Assembly: GCA_016202395.1 (NCBI GenBank)
Contig: JACQOV010000070.1
Location: forward strand, 1 to 38,277
Length of the DNA: 38,277 nucleotides
Direction: 5' to 3'
Origin: Deltaproteobacteria bacterium
GTDB taxonomy: Bacteria; JACQOV01
The notes under the pieces are model-generated. The model was not told the DNA's origin and searched no databases. It saw only the letters and a list, made by a program, of their open reading frames with translations. Below are positions 8,336-17,054 of this stretch, in pieces. The translations under genes and the position numbers were made by a program. Position 1 is the first letter of the stretch. Every line of letters begins with the position of its first letter.

Positions 8336-9364
8336 ATGAAAAGCTTTATCATTCTAGTAACAGTCCTATTTTTGAGCTTGGGTTCGGCCCAAGCCGATAT
8401 TCTGTATTTTCATCCCGACCACCTGGGTTCGCTCGCTGTGATGACAGATTCCTTTGGCAATGTTCAACAAATCGAACACTACACCCCTTTTGGTGAAATT
8501 TTTAGCACTTTGCACTCTACACTTAACACTTCACACTTTCAATTTACAGGCCAAGAGAACGATCGTGAATCCGATCTTTATGACTACGGCGCTCGGTATT
8601 ATGATTCCATCTTGAGTCAATTCATAAGCCCCGACCCCGTGATTGAGAACCCAACTTATACCTACACCCATAACAATCCCATCCGATGGATCGACCCCGA
8701 CGGAAGACAATCTTCTGCCCCTCCCCTCTATAATTCAGATTTGGAGGCCTTTCAATCTTATATAACATCAAATCAACCACGGTCCTTCACATATCATCTC
8801 CGTGGCTCTGAAGAACGAAAAGAAAGGGTGTTTACCTTCCGCGATGTTGTGAGCCGTGGTCCATTCGACCCAAGTGGTATCCAATACGAAGCTAACATTG
8901 TAGAGCTGCCAGGAGAAAAAGAATCTTCGTTCCAAGAAGGCTACGTTCGACTCTTCTCTCCATACTACAATGTTATTAAAGCTTTCTCTCCTTACTTCCA
9001 ACAGGTGCAAGGTTTTGTTGATCAACACAAGGAACCGATTGAAGGAACCCCTTTATTTTTTCTGTCAGATCGGTTCAAGGGTTTCCTCGTGACCTCATCC
9101 GGAACCAAGTTCCCTATTACCCTATCCACAAGTTTACAACAGATGGGTCGATTGGAGGGCTATCCCTTAGATTCCCCCTTTGCTGAAGAGAACATTATAG
9201 AGGTGGCTTTCTACGAAGATGATAAAAAAATCGACTCATTGGACATGAGGAACCATTATATAACGCCTGGGGAATTCCATCGCTTCCTTGTGGGCAATTA
9301 CACGGACTTTGTAAATTCCTATATGCGCCAGCGTCCACTAAGAGAGATCCCTGCCCACAAATAA
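8336..9364 (+). CDS. Secreted orphan Rhs-core protein with unknown C-terminal domain
   Basis: A 342-aa protein starting at 8336 with SD GAAGGA. Residues 1-20 form a signal peptide (hydrophobic core ending GSAQA). An Rhs repeat-associated core follows at about 24-125: FHPDHLGSLAVMTD, YTPFGE, YDYGARYYDSILSQFISPDP, and the boundary motif WIDPDGR. After it comes a 215-residue tail of no family known to me. Full Rhs proteins carry dozens of YD repeats before this core; here they are missing, so the signal peptide joins the core directly. The tail occupies the place where toxin tips sit in Rhs proteins, but no toxin motif is recognised. It may be a truncated relic or a compact secreted effector. 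It is AT-richer than its neighbours. Confidence 0.8.
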   Translation: MKSFIILVTVLFLSLGSAQADILYFHPDHLGSLAVMTDSFGNVQQIEHYTPFGEIFSTLHSTLNTSHFQFTGQENDRESDLYDYGARYYDSILSQFISPDPVIENPTYTYTHNNPIRWIDPDGRQSSAPPLYNSDLEAFQSYITSNQPRSFTYHLRGSEERKERVFTFRDVVSRGPFDPSGIQYEANIVELPGEKESSFQEGYVRLFSPYYNVIKAFSPYFQQVQGFVDQHKEPIEGTPLFFLSDRFKGFLVTSSGTKFPITLSTSLQQMGRLEGYPLDSPFAEENIIEVAFYEDDKKIDSLDMRNHYITPGEFHRFLVGNYTDFVNSYMRQRPLREIPAHK

Positions 9365-9398
9365 AATCCCTTTCGGAAGCTCTTCACCTCCTCCAACC

Positions 9399-9428
9399 TT
9401 GTTCTGGTCAAAACGTAAAAGGTATGCT
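9399..9428 (+). promoter_or_regulatory. Possible promoter of nucleotidyltransferase/HEPN pair
   Basis: TTGTTC (9399-9404) and TATGCT (9423-9428) are separated by 18 bp. The -10 box ends 11 nt before the ATG at 9440, and no SD is visible, so a leaderless transcript is plausible. Confidence 0.35.
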
Positions 9429-9439
9429 AATCTAATAGC

Positions 9440-9769
9440 ATGAAGGATTCCGTACGAAAAAAAGTGGTTCGAAAAATGGTAGAAGCCTTAAAAGATCACT
9501 ACCACCCTGACCGAGTTATCTTATTTGGTTCCGTGGCAACCGGTTCCCCTCGAACCGATAGCGATATTGATCTTCTCATTATTAAAAAAACAAAGAAATC
9601 TTTCTTCCAGCGCCTTGCAGAAGTCCGGCAAGTGGTATCGGAACAACGACGAGGTTATCCTTTTGATCCCATCGTGCTGACTCCTCTAGAGCTCCAAAAA
9701 CGTTTAGCTAAGGGAGATCAGTTCTTCAGAAATGTCCTTTTAGAAGGCCAAGTCCTCTATGAGCAATAG
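9440..9769 (+). CDS. Minimal nucleotidyltransferase (MNT), MntA-like
   Basis: A 109-aa protein with the pol-beta type nucleotidyltransferase motif GSVATGSPRTDSDIDLLI at about residues 30-47 (GSxxxG...SDID), the metal-binding aspartates being those of DID. A third acidic residue is probably the D of YPFDPIVL near 77. Such MNT proteins form two-gene units with HEPN proteins; in the MntA/HepT type VII systems they AMPylate the toxin. The downstream HEPN gene overlaps by 11 bp. An antitoxin role here is inferred from context only. Confidence 0.85.
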   Translation: MKDSVRKKVVRKMVEALKDHYHPDRVILFGSVATGSPRTDSDIDLLIIKKTKKSFFQRLAEVRQVVSEQRRGYPFDPIVLTPLELQKRLAKGDQFFRNVLLEGQVLYEQ

Positions 9770-10154
9770 TCAAGAGTTTTCCTACCCTCTGGATTGGTTG
9801 AAAAAAGCAAACGAAGACTTTCGAAGAGTGAGCCGAAGGCTCAAAGAAGGTGACGTGGAGGATGCTGCTTTTCACCTTCAGCAAGCCATCGAAAAAGCGC
9901 TGAAAGCAATTCTTTTATCCAGCAAATGGACTCTAAAAAAAATCCATGACTTGGAAGCTCTTTTAGAGGACCTAGTGAAATTTGAACCTTCATTCGAAAA
10001 GTTCCGATCACTCACTCAGAAAGTGACAGGTTATTATCTGGTGGAAAGATATCCTGGTTTTGAAGAAGGACCCGCTGCAGAAGAAGTGGAAACAGACTTC
10101 CAAGAAGCGAAGGCCCTCATGAAAGAAATCCGAAAGAAGGTAAAGAATCATTAA
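9759..10154 (+). CDS. HEPN-domain protein (PF05168 type), partner of MNT
   Basis: A 131-aa all-helical HEPN protein. The family block AAFHLQQAIEKALKAILL lies near residues 36-53 and KIHDLEALL near 61-69. The RX4-6H ribonuclease motif of HepT toxins is not seen: the corresponding region reads VERYPGFEE. That points to the PF05168 subfamily rather than DUF86 HepT, and toxicity is uncertain. The 5' end overlaps the MNT gene by 11 bp, and the stop shares one base with the gpmI ATG (10154). The two genes thus sit inside an otherwise housekeeping run and were probably acquired. Confidence 0.85.
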   Translation: MSNSQEFSYPLDWLKKANEDFRRVSRRLKEGDVEDAAFHLQQAIEKALKAILLSSKWTLKKIHDLEALLEDLVKFEPSFEKFRSLTQKVTGYYLVERYPGFEEGPAAEEVETDFQEAKALMKEIRKKVKNH

Positions 10155-11671
10155 TGAAGCCTTTGGTGTTGATTGTGCTGGATGGATGGGGGATTCGGAG
10201 CGAGAAAAAAGGGAATGCGATCGCTCAAGCAAAACTCCCTTTCTGGAATGAGGCTCTTCGGAAATTTCCTCACACGGAGCTTAAAGCCTCGGAAGAGGCC
10301 GTGGGATTGCCCCCCGGCCAGATGGGCAATTCCGAGGTGGGGCATCTGAACTTAGGCGCGGGACGGATCGTTTATCAAGACCTCCTGCGGATTAACCGTG
10401 CCATCCAGGATAAAAGTTTCTTCAAAAATCCCGTATTCGTTCAAGCTTGTCAAACGACCGTTAAAAATAATTCGGCGTTGCATTTAATGGGGCTGGTATC
10501 CGATGGCGGGGTTCACAGCCATCAAGAGCATCTCTATGCCCTTCTTCGCCTTGCAAAAGAGCAGAAGGTAAAAAACGTTTTCATTCATGCCATCCTCGAT
10601 GGCCGAGACGTCCCTCCCAAAAGCGCGCTAGGCTATCTCCAAGCGCTCGAAAATCTCCTCCAAAAAGAGAAGACTGGCCAAAACGGCCAAAACGGAAAGA
10701 TCGCTACGGTGAGTGGCCGCTACTACACCATGGATCGAGATAAACGGTGGGAACGGACAGAGCTTGGGTTCCAAGCGATTGTGCACGGCCAGGGAACCCC
10801 TGCCTCCTCGGCGGTTGAAGCCATTGAGCAGGCCTATGCTCAGGGAGAGACCGATGAGTTCGTAAAACCTCGCGTGATTCACTCTCAGCCCGCCAGCGAA
10901 AAAGACACCTTTATTTTTTTCAATTTTCGCCCTGACCGAGCTCGTCAGATCACTCGAGCCATCACCGATTCCGGCAAACCGGCTTATTTTGGCTGCATGA
11001 CCCTCTATGACAAAACTTTCACACTTCCCATCGCTTTTCCTCCGGAATCTCTGAGGAATCTTTTTGGAGAACTTGTTTCTAAAAAAGGAATCCAACAACT
11101 CCGAACGGCGGAGACTGAAAAATATGCCCACGTCACCTATTTTTTTAATGGCCGTGAAGAAAAACCGTTTCCTGGCGAAGAGCGGATCTTAATTCCATCC
11201 ACTCAAGAAGTTCCCACCTACGATAAAAAACCGGAGATGAGCGCCGCACAAGTGACAGAAACCGTCCTCAAAGCCCTAGACCAAAAAAAATTCGGATTTA
11301 TTCTAGTCAACTTTGCCAACCCGGACATGGTGGGTCACACCGGAGTGATGGAAGCAGCGATCCGAGCCATCGAAACGGTAGACCACTGCTTAGCCAAAAT
11401 CGCGGACAAGATTTTGGCGCTGGATGGAACTCTTCTCATCACGGCCGATCATGGGAATGTCGAACAGATGACCAATGATGAAACCGGACAGCCTCACACC
11501 GCTCACACCACTTTTCCTGTTCCTCTCGTCCTCATTTCGAAAGATACAAAATCGATTCGGTTAAAACCAGGCATTCTCGCTGACGTTGCCCCTACCCTGC
11601 TCGCTCTCCTCGGCTGGCCCCAACCCTCGGACATGACCGGCCATCCCCTTTTAACTTATCCTTGCATTTAG
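10154..11671 (+). CDS. gpmI: 2,3-bisphosphoglycerate-independent phosphoglycerate mutase
   Basis: The 505-aa Mn-dependent enzyme interconverts 3- and 2-phosphoglycerate in glycolysis. The N-terminal metal site motif VLIVLDGWG lies at residues 4-12, and the catalytic serine is in QMGNSEVGHLNLGAG near 56-70. The substrate-binding HAILDGRDVPP lies near 145, FFNFRPDRAR near 255, and the late metal ligands in NPDMVGHTG near 390 and TADHGN near 437. The length is standard and no disruption is seen. The start overlaps the HEPN stop by one base. Confidence 0.97.
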   Translation: MKPLVLIVLDGWGIRSEKKGNAIAQAKLPFWNEALRKFPHTELKASEEAVGLPPGQMGNSEVGHLNLGAGRIVYQDLLRINRAIQDKSFFKNPVFVQACQTTVKNNSALHLMGLVSDGGVHSHQEHLYALLRLAKEQKVKNVFIHAILDGRDVPPKSALGYLQALENLLQKEKTGQNGQNGKIATVSGRYYTMDRDKRWERTELGFQAIVHGQGTPASSAVEAIEQAYAQGETDEFVKPRVIHSQPASEKDTFIFFNFRPDRARQITRAITDSGKPAYFGCMTLYDKTFTLPIAFPPESLRNLFGELVSKKGIQQLRTAETEKYAHVTYFFNGREEKPFPGEERILIPSTQEVPTYDKKPEMSAAQVTETVLKALDQKKFGFILVNFANPDMVGHTGVMEAAIRAIETVDHCLAKIADKILALDGTLLITADHGNVEQMTNDETGQPHTAHTTFPVPLVLISKDTKSIRLKPGILADVAPTLLALLGWPQPSDMTGHPLLTYPCI

Positions 11672-11690
11672 TCTAACTATATGCAATAAT
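11662..11690 (+). promoter_or_regulatory. Possible promoter of AAA/DUF4143 gene, leaderless-type
   Basis: TTGCAT (11662-11667) and AATAAT (11685-11690, five of six to TATAAT) have a 17-bp spacer. The -10 box ends 8 nt before the ATG at 11699, with no SD between. It overlaps the palindrome at 11679-11700. Confidence 0.4.
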
Positions 11691-11700
11691 GATTGCATAT
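11679..11700. promoter_or_regulatory. Perfect palindrome over start region of AAA/DUF4143 gene
   Basis: ATATGCAAT (11679-11687) is the exact inverted complement of ATTGCATAT (11692-11700), with a 4-bp spacer. It covers the putative -10 box and the first bases of the start codon, so it could be an operator for autoregulation or an mRNA start-site hairpin. Binding is not shown. Confidence 0.5.
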
Positions 11701-12844
11701 GGTAGACAGGCCCTTTTGGAAAGAGAGGATACTAGAAAAGGTACGAAGACGCCCTGTGGTGTGGCTTTCCGGGGTGCGTCGGGTCGGGAAAACCGCATTG
11801 ACTCAGCAACTTCCAGCGAGATACTTTGATTGTGAACTCCCCTCCATTCGAAAAGAGGTTGAAGGGGAGGCATTCCTAAAAGAATGCGGAAAAGGACTTA
11901 TTGTTCTGGATGAGATTCACCGTCTTCAAAACCCAACGCAGATCTTAAAAATCGCTGCAGATCACTACCCTCAAGTGAAGATCGTTGCTACAGGCTCCTC
12001 CACTTTGGAGGCTTCTAAGAAATTTCGGGATACTCTTACGGGAAGGAAATACTCGGTCTGGTTAACTCCTATGAATTCGCTAGACGGGGTCTATTTTGGG
12101 ATCAGAGATATTCAAACACGGCTCCGGTTAGGAGGACTCCCCCCTTTTATTTTGTCGGGGGCTTTCGATGAACCAGCCTATCAAGAGTGGATCGATTCCT
12201 TTTGGGCTAAAGACATCCAGGAGCTCTTTCGAGTAGAGCGACGCTACTCCTTTATCAAATTTGTAGAGCTACTAATGCAGCAAAGCGGTGGAATCTTTGA
12301 AGCCACTCGATTTAGCGGACCTTGTGAAGTCAGCCATACGACCATTACTAATTATCTCTCCGTTCTGGAAGCCACTCACTTGGCGCATATTATCCGTCCC
12401 TACTCCACGCGTCGATCGGGGGAGATTATCGCCAGTCCTAAAGTTTATGGGTTTGATACCGGCTTCATAACCCTTTTTAAGGGTTGGGGAGAACTTAGAA
12501 ATGAAGATTACGGATTGTTATGGGAGCACTATGTATTAAATGAATTACACTCCCTCTTAGAACCACGAGAGATCCACTACTGGAGAGACAAAGCAGGGCA
12601 TGAAATGGATTGGGTCATCAAAATAAGAGGAAAGGATCCGATCGCTATCGAATGCAAATGGAAGGAGGAATCGTGGGGATGGTCTTCACTCTTGAGCTTT
12701 CGCCACCGTCACCCTCAAGGAGAAAATTATCTTATTTCGGCCGACAACAACCAAGCGAGAACCATCGAAAAGGAAGGGATACTCTTACATAAAATCAATA
12801 TCCAAGGACTGAGAGAAATTTTCCAAAAGAATGATGACGTTTGA
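11699..12844 (+). CDS. AAA ATPase with C-terminal DUF4143 nuclease-like domain
   Basis: A 381-aa protein of the large AAA_14/DUF4143 family. Walker A is GVRRVGKT at residues 25-32, Walker B is LIVLDEIHRL near 67-76, and a sensor segment ATGSSTLEAS lies near 99. The C-terminal DUF4143 half carries HYWRDKAGHEMDWVI and then IAIECKWK near 297-324, resembling a PD-(D/E)xK nuclease fold. The function of this family is poorly known; mobility or defence roles have been suggested. The ATG at 11699 was chosen; TTG at 11693 adds two residues. It sits between gpmI and the lipoprotein genes, as a probable later arrival. Confidence 0.85.
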   Translation: MVDRPFWKERILEKVRRRPVVWLSGVRRVGKTALTQQLPARYFDCELPSIRKEVEGEAFLKECGKGLIVLDEIHRLQNPTQILKIAADHYPQVKIVATGSSTLEASKKFRDTLTGRKYSVWLTPMNSLDGVYFGIRDIQTRLRLGGLPPFILSGAFDEPAYQEWIDSFWAKDIQELFRVERRYSFIKFVELLMQQSGGIFEATRFSGPCEVSHTTITNYLSVLEATHLAHIIRPYSTRRSGEIIASPKVYGFDTGFITLFKGWGELRNEDYGLLWEHYVLNELHSLLEPREIHYWRDKAGHEMDWVIKIRGKDPIAIECKWKEESWGWSSLLSFRHRHPQGENYLISADNNQARTIEKEGILLHKINIQGLREIFQKNDDV

Positions 12845-12869
12845 CCCTCCTTAAACTCCATGTTATGGT
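12841..12869 (+). promoter_or_regulatory. Possible promoter of TPR lipoprotein gene, leaderless-type
   Basis: TTGACC (12841-12846) and TATGGT (12864-12869) have a 17-bp spacer and lie at the very end of the preceding gene. The -10 box ends 7 nt before the ATG at 12877. There is no good SD. Confidence 0.4.
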
Positions 12870-12876
12870 TGTCGGA

Positions 12877-14631
12877 ATGAAAACAGCTCTAAAAACAGGG
12901 ACCTTAGTCCTAGCCCTCCTTCTGGCGTCCGGCTGCGCCACCCTTTCTAAAAAAGAACGAGGAGAAGAAAGTCCCAAGGAATCGAAGCCAGCTCCAACAA
13001 AATCTTCCTCAAAACTCTCCGGCGAGGCACAGGCTTACCACAACTATCTCCTGGGCTATCTCTACGATGCCGAGGGGGACACGGATACGGCGATCTTGAA
13101 GCTCCAACAAGCGAGCGAAGCGGATCCCGACTCGATCTGGCTTCACATCCAACTGGCTCGGCTCGAGATCGAACGTGAAAACCTCGATCCGGCGGTTGCG
13201 GAATGTCAGAAAGCCCTTCAAATCGACCCCACCGATTTGGAAACTCATATTCTGTTGGGAAACATCTACGCCTCTCAAGGGAAGATTGAGGAAGCGATGA
13301 CGATCTATGAGGAAGCGGTTCAACAACATCCTCACACCGTCGACCCCTACCTCTATCTTGCTATCTTGCACACCAATCAAGGAGAGTACGACAAAGCCGT
13401 TGAGATTTTGCAAAAACTCAATGTCATGGAACCCCACTCGGCGATTGGTTACTACCATCTCGGAAAAGTTTATCTTCAACAAAAGAAATACGACACGGCG
13501 ATTGAATTCTACCAAAAGGCCCTCGAGCGGGATCCGGGCTATCCGTTGGCCCTGCTGGAATTGGCCAGAACCTATGAACTGATGGAGAAGTGGACAGAGG
13601 CCATCGAACGGTATCAGAAATATCTCTCTTCCTATCCCGATAATCTTTTGGTCCGAGATCGACTCATTCAGATCTACATTCAGCAGAATAATCTAGACCC
13701 AGCGGCTGAAGAGTTGGAGGGCTTAAAAGCGCTCGATCCTGGCAACTTTGATCTCCGAATTAAATTGGGACTGATCTATCTCGAACAAAAGAAGTACGAG
13801 ATCGCCATTCAAGAGTTTCAACAGATCCTTGCGGTGTTCCCTGATCTTTATCGCGTCCGCTACTATTTGGGTTTGGCCTATGCTGAGCAAAAAGAATTGG
13901 ATAAAGCCGAGTCCGAATTTGCGAAGATCCCAAAAAGCGATCTCCTCTACGCCGATGGACAAACACAGCTGGCCATGGAACTCGAAAGGAAGGGGGATTT
14001 CCAGCAGGCTCTAGCCATTTTAGAGGGAGCGCTTCAGGAACAACCGGATCATGTGAACCTTATTGGCACTTATTCCAATGTCCAACGGCGATCCGGAAAT
14101 ATAGAAGGGGCCATTAAAACTCTGGAGGAGGCCATTCCGCGTTTTCCGGATGCAGCGAAGCTCCGTTACCAACTGGCCATCAGCCTCGATGAAGCCAATC
14201 GATTGGAGGAAGCGATCCAGATCATGCGGGAGATGCTAGAAAAAGATCCCAATGATGCGGATGCGCTAAATTTCATCGGGTACACCTATGCGGAACGAAA
14301 CATGAACCTTGACGAAGCGGAATCGATGGTTCAAAAAGCCTTGGAGATCCGCCCCAAAGACGGCTACATCGTCGATAGCCTCGCGTGGGTTTACTTTCGA
14401 AAAGGAGAGATCCAAAAAGCGCTCGAACAGATCGAAAAGGCCATCGAATTGACTCCGGATGATCCAACCGTTTTGGAGCATCTGGGAGATATCCAATTAA
14501 AACTCCGAAACAAAAAGAAGGCCTTAGAGGCTTACAAAAAGGCGCTCGAAACAGGCCCGAGTGTGAAGGAACGGGAAGAGATCGAGCAGAAGGTTCAAAA
14601 ACTCGAGCCGAAAAAGACAACCTCCCCGTGA
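12877..14631 (+). CDS. TPR-repeat lipoprotein
   Basis: A 584-aa lipoprotein. The signal peptide ends in the lipobox LASGC with Cys20 as the lipidated residue. After a K/S/E-rich linker come roughly a dozen or more tetratricopeptide repeats from residue 50 to the end (for example AIEFYQKALERDPGYP), so it is a scaffold for protein-protein contacts at a membrane surface. The ATG at 12877 was chosen because it places the charged MKTALK directly before the hydrophobic core; the frame continues open to 12841. Its TGA overlaps the LolB-like GTG start by 4 bp. A role in envelope biogenesis is inferred from that coupling. Confidence 0.88.
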   Translation: MKTALKTGTLVLALLLASGCATLSKKERGEESPKESKPAPTKSSSKLSGEAQAYHNYLLGYLYDAEGDTDTAILKLQQASEADPDSIWLHIQLARLEIERENLDPAVAECQKALQIDPTDLETHILLGNIYASQGKIEEAMTIYEEAVQQHPHTVDPYLYLAILHTNQGEYDKAVEILQKLNVMEPHSAIGYYHLGKVYLQQKKYDTAIEFYQKALERDPGYPLALLELARTYELMEKWTEAIERYQKYLSSYPDNLLVRDRLIQIYIQQNNLDPAAEELEGLKALDPGNFDLRIKLGLIYLEQKKYEIAIQEFQQILAVFPDLYRVRYYLGLAYAEQKELDKAESEFAKIPKSDLLYADGQTQLAMELERKGDFQQALAILEGALQEQPDHVNLIGTYSNVQRRSGNIEGAIKTLEEAIPRFPDAAKLRYQLAISLDEANRLEEAIQIMREMLEKDPNDADALNFIGYTYAERNMNLDEAESMVQKALEIRPKDGYIVDSLAWVYFRKGEIQKALEQIEKAIELTPDDPTVLEHLGDIQLKLRNKKKALEAYKKALETGPSVKEREEIEQKVQKLEPKKTTSP

Positions 14632-15299
14632 GATTGCGACGTCGCTTCAAAACTTTCGCGGCAGTAATTTCCCTTGGGGTGATTTTACTCACGGGATGCC
14701 AGTCTCTCCAAACTCGTTTGGACCCCTCCCCCTCCCTACTTCTAGAAAAAGAGAAAATCCAAACTTTCCAAAGCCAACTCCAGATCCTTTTAAAGACGCC
14801 GGGAAGCCGCATCCCTCTTCAGGGGTGGCTCTACCTTAAAAAACCGGCCTCTTTTCGGATTGAACTCTTCGATCGCTTTGGAACATTGGTGTGGCTTCTT
14901 CGAACCAACGGAGAAGAATATTTTTACTACTCTTCTCAAGATAACACCACCGAGCGAGGCCGTTGGTCCGAGATAGAAGAGAGATCGGGAGCTCCTGTCC
15001 CCATATTCCCTCAAGAGCTCACTCGAATTCTGTTAACAGAACCTCTGCCTGAAGGCTCCGGCTACTTTTTCAAGCAACATCGAAAAAAACCAGAGGTCGT
15101 GGTAGAAAAGAGGGATGCTTCACGAAAACGGATATGGGTTGTCCATTTTCTCAACTTTGCTGAAGTCGAGGGGACGATTTTGGCGGACCAAATGGAGCTA
15201 GACTTTCCTTCCGAAAAATTGTCGCTCCAGATTTCTTACCGGAATTTTTCTCCGAATCCTTTGCTCAATGCGGATTTATTCGAGGAGAAAGATGGCTAA
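14628..15299 (+). CDS. LolB-like outer-membrane lipoprotein
   Basis: A 223-aa lipoprotein with a basic N-terminus (RLRRRFK), hydrophobic core and lipobox LLTGC (Cys24). The mature part has the LolB/DUF4292 pattern: a strand-rich region with IPLQGWLYLKKPASFRIELF near 63-82 and LRTNGEEYFYYS near 88. A short helix in the middle and a final strand pair follow. LolB inserts lipoproteins into the outer membrane; similarity here is by pattern only, and a generic LolB-fold lipoprotein is possible. The start is GTG (GTGA overlap with the TPR gene). The 3' end overlaps the next gene by 8 bp. Confidence 0.7.
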   Translation: MRLRRRFKTFAAVISLGVILLTGCQSLQTRLDPSPSLLLEKEKIQTFQSQLQILLKTPGSRIPLQGWLYLKKPASFRIELFDRFGTLVWLLRTNGEEYFYYSSQDNTTERGRWSEIEERSGAPVPIFPQELTRILLTEPLPEGSGYFFKQHRKKPEVVVEKRDASRKRIWVVHFLNFAEVEGTILADQMELDFPSEKLSLQISYRNFSPNPLLNADLFEEKDG

Positions 15300-16920
15300 A
15301 GCTCTACTTGTGATCCTGAGCGGTATCTTCGGCTGCGCGCAAGGAGAAAGTGTCCCACCTGTGGTGCACAGTCCTGCTCCGGCCTACGGGGATACGATCC
15401 TGACAGGCTCGATTGGGGATGCGAGCAATCTTCTTCCGATGCTCGCCTCTGACAGCGCCTCTTTCGACATTGCAAGCCTTGTCTATAACGGACTCGTGAA
15501 GTACGACAAAAATTTGGAGCTCACGGGAGATCTTGCCGAAAGATGGGAGGTTTCCTTGGATCAACTCACGATCCGCTTTTACCTGCGCAAAGGAGTGAAA
15601 TGGCACGATGGTGTGGAGTTTACGGCTGAAGATATTTTATTTGGCTACCAAAAACTGATCGATCCCCATACGCTAACCGCCTACTCCGAAGATTACAAAC
15701 AGGTAAAAGCGGCTCGGGTCATCGACCGTTACACCTTTGAAGTTACTTACAAAAGGCCTTTTGCCCCCGCTCTTGCCAGTTGGGGAATGTTACCTATAAT
15801 CCCCAAGCACCTGTTGGAAGGGAAAGAGATCAACCAATCGGAGCTTTCACGCCATCCCATTGGAACCGGGCCTTATCGTTTTAAGCGATGGGTCACCAAT
15901 GACCACATCTGGCTCACCTCGAGCCCCGATTATTTTGAAGGACGCCCTTACATCGATGGTTACATCTATCGAATTATCCCCGATCAAGCAACGATGTTTT
16001 TGGAGCTCCGGACCCAAGGGATTGATTGGATGGGGCTTACTCCCCTCCAATACCAACGACAAACCGACACCGCTTGGTTTAAAAAAGAGTTCAACAAATA
16101 CAGCTATATCGGCGCCGGTTACACCTATTTGGGCTACAATCTTCGAGACAAACGTTTTCAAGACAAACGGGTTCGGCAGGCCATTTCGTACGCCATCGAC
16201 AAAAATAAGGTGGTGCGCGGAGTCCTCCATGGCTTAGGCGTCGCAGCCACCGGCCCTTACAAACCGGACACCTGGGCCTACAACCCGAATGTAAAGCCGT
16301 ACCCTTACGATCCTGAAAAAGCGAAGCAACTTTTAGCCGAGGCCGGTTGGAAAGACACAGATCACGATGAGATTTTGGACAAAGAAGGCCAGCCGTTCGA
16401 ATTTGTTATCATGACGAATCAGGGGAACGCTCAACGGCAGCTCACATTGGAGATTATTCAGAGAGAACTTCGCAAATTAGGGATTTTGGTGAAGCCTCGA
16501 GTCGTCGAATGGTCAACATTCATCAACGAATTTATCGACAAACGAAATTTTGAGGCGATTATTTTGGGATGGAGTTTAAGCCCCGATCCCGATCAATTTG
16601 ACATCTGGCATTCCAGCAAAACGGGGCTTCGAGAGTTTAATTTTATTTCGTACAACAACCCTGAAGTTGATGAATTGCTAGAAAAAGGACGATCGGTCTT
16701 TGATCCCAAGGAGCGGAAAAAATATTACGATCGGCTGCAAGAGATTCTAGCCGAAGAACAACCGTACACCTTTTTGTACGTGCCGTATGCTCTCCCCGCT
16801 ATTCATCGCCGCTTTTACGGTGTGGAGCCAGCGCCCGCTGGAATCTCTCACAATTTTCATAAATGGTACGTCCCCGCCGAATTACAGCGCCGCACCCACC
16901 TCAATCAAATGGCTCCGTGA
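15292..16920 (+). CDS. Peptide ABC transporter substrate-binding lipoprotein
   Basis: A 542-aa SBP_bac_5 family protein binding peptides or similar solutes for import. Lipobox FGC places the lipid at Cys15. Family motifs include LAERWEVSLDQLTIRFYLRK and GVKWHDGVEFTAEDILFG near 77-120, IGTGPYRF near 192, and RQAISYAIDKNKVV near 302. The ATG at 15292 has a strong SD (GAGGAG, 15282-15287) located inside the LolB-like gene. It is followed after 134 bp by the permease and ATPase genes, so it is the binding component of that importer (Dpp/Opp class). The actual ligand cannot be told from sequence. Confidence 0.92.
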   Translation: MAKALLVILSGIFGCAQGESVPPVVHSPAPAYGDTILTGSIGDASNLLPMLASDSASFDIASLVYNGLVKYDKNLELTGDLAERWEVSLDQLTIRFYLRKGVKWHDGVEFTAEDILFGYQKLIDPHTLTAYSEDYKQVKAARVIDRYTFEVTYKRPFAPALASWGMLPIIPKHLLEGKEINQSELSRHPIGTGPYRFKRWVTNDHIWLTSSPDYFEGRPYIDGYIYRIIPDQATMFLELRTQGIDWMGLTPLQYQRQTDTAWFKKEFNKYSYIGAGYTYLGYNLRDKRFQDKRVRQAISYAIDKNKVVRGVLHGLGVAATGPYKPDTWAYNPNVKPYPYDPEKAKQLLAEAGWKDTDHDEILDKEGQPFEFVIMTNQGNAQRQLTLEIIQRELRKLGILVKPRVVEWSTFINEFIDKRNFEAIILGWSLSPDPDQFDIWHSSKTGLREFNFISYNNPEVDELLEKGRSVFDPKERKKYYDRLQEILAEEQPYTFLYVPYALPAIHRRFYGVEPAPAGISHNFHKWYVPAELQRRTHLNQMAP

Positions 16921-17054
16921 CTTGATAATACTTATAATGGTATATTCAGATAAAATGGCTCCATTACCTTAAAAAAGATCGGAATCGAGAACACCTTGGG
17001 GAAGTCGAATAAATTATTGTAAAGTACAGTTACCATTTGGAAATAAAATTTACT
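16921..17054. other. Spacer between binding protein and permease genes
   Basis: AT-rich, no ORF. It holds a perfect TATAAT (16933-16938) without a convincing -35 partner, and a short direct repeat of AAATGGCTCC (about 16908 and 16953). A TAAAAT (17044-17049) lies just before the permease ATG. A secondary promoter for the permease/ATPase genes is possible but not demonstrable. Confidence 0.3.

Noticed and set aside
16922..16946. Perfect TATAAT before the permease gene as a strong promoter
   Set aside because: No -35-like hexamer at acceptable spacing; kept only as a note on the spacer.
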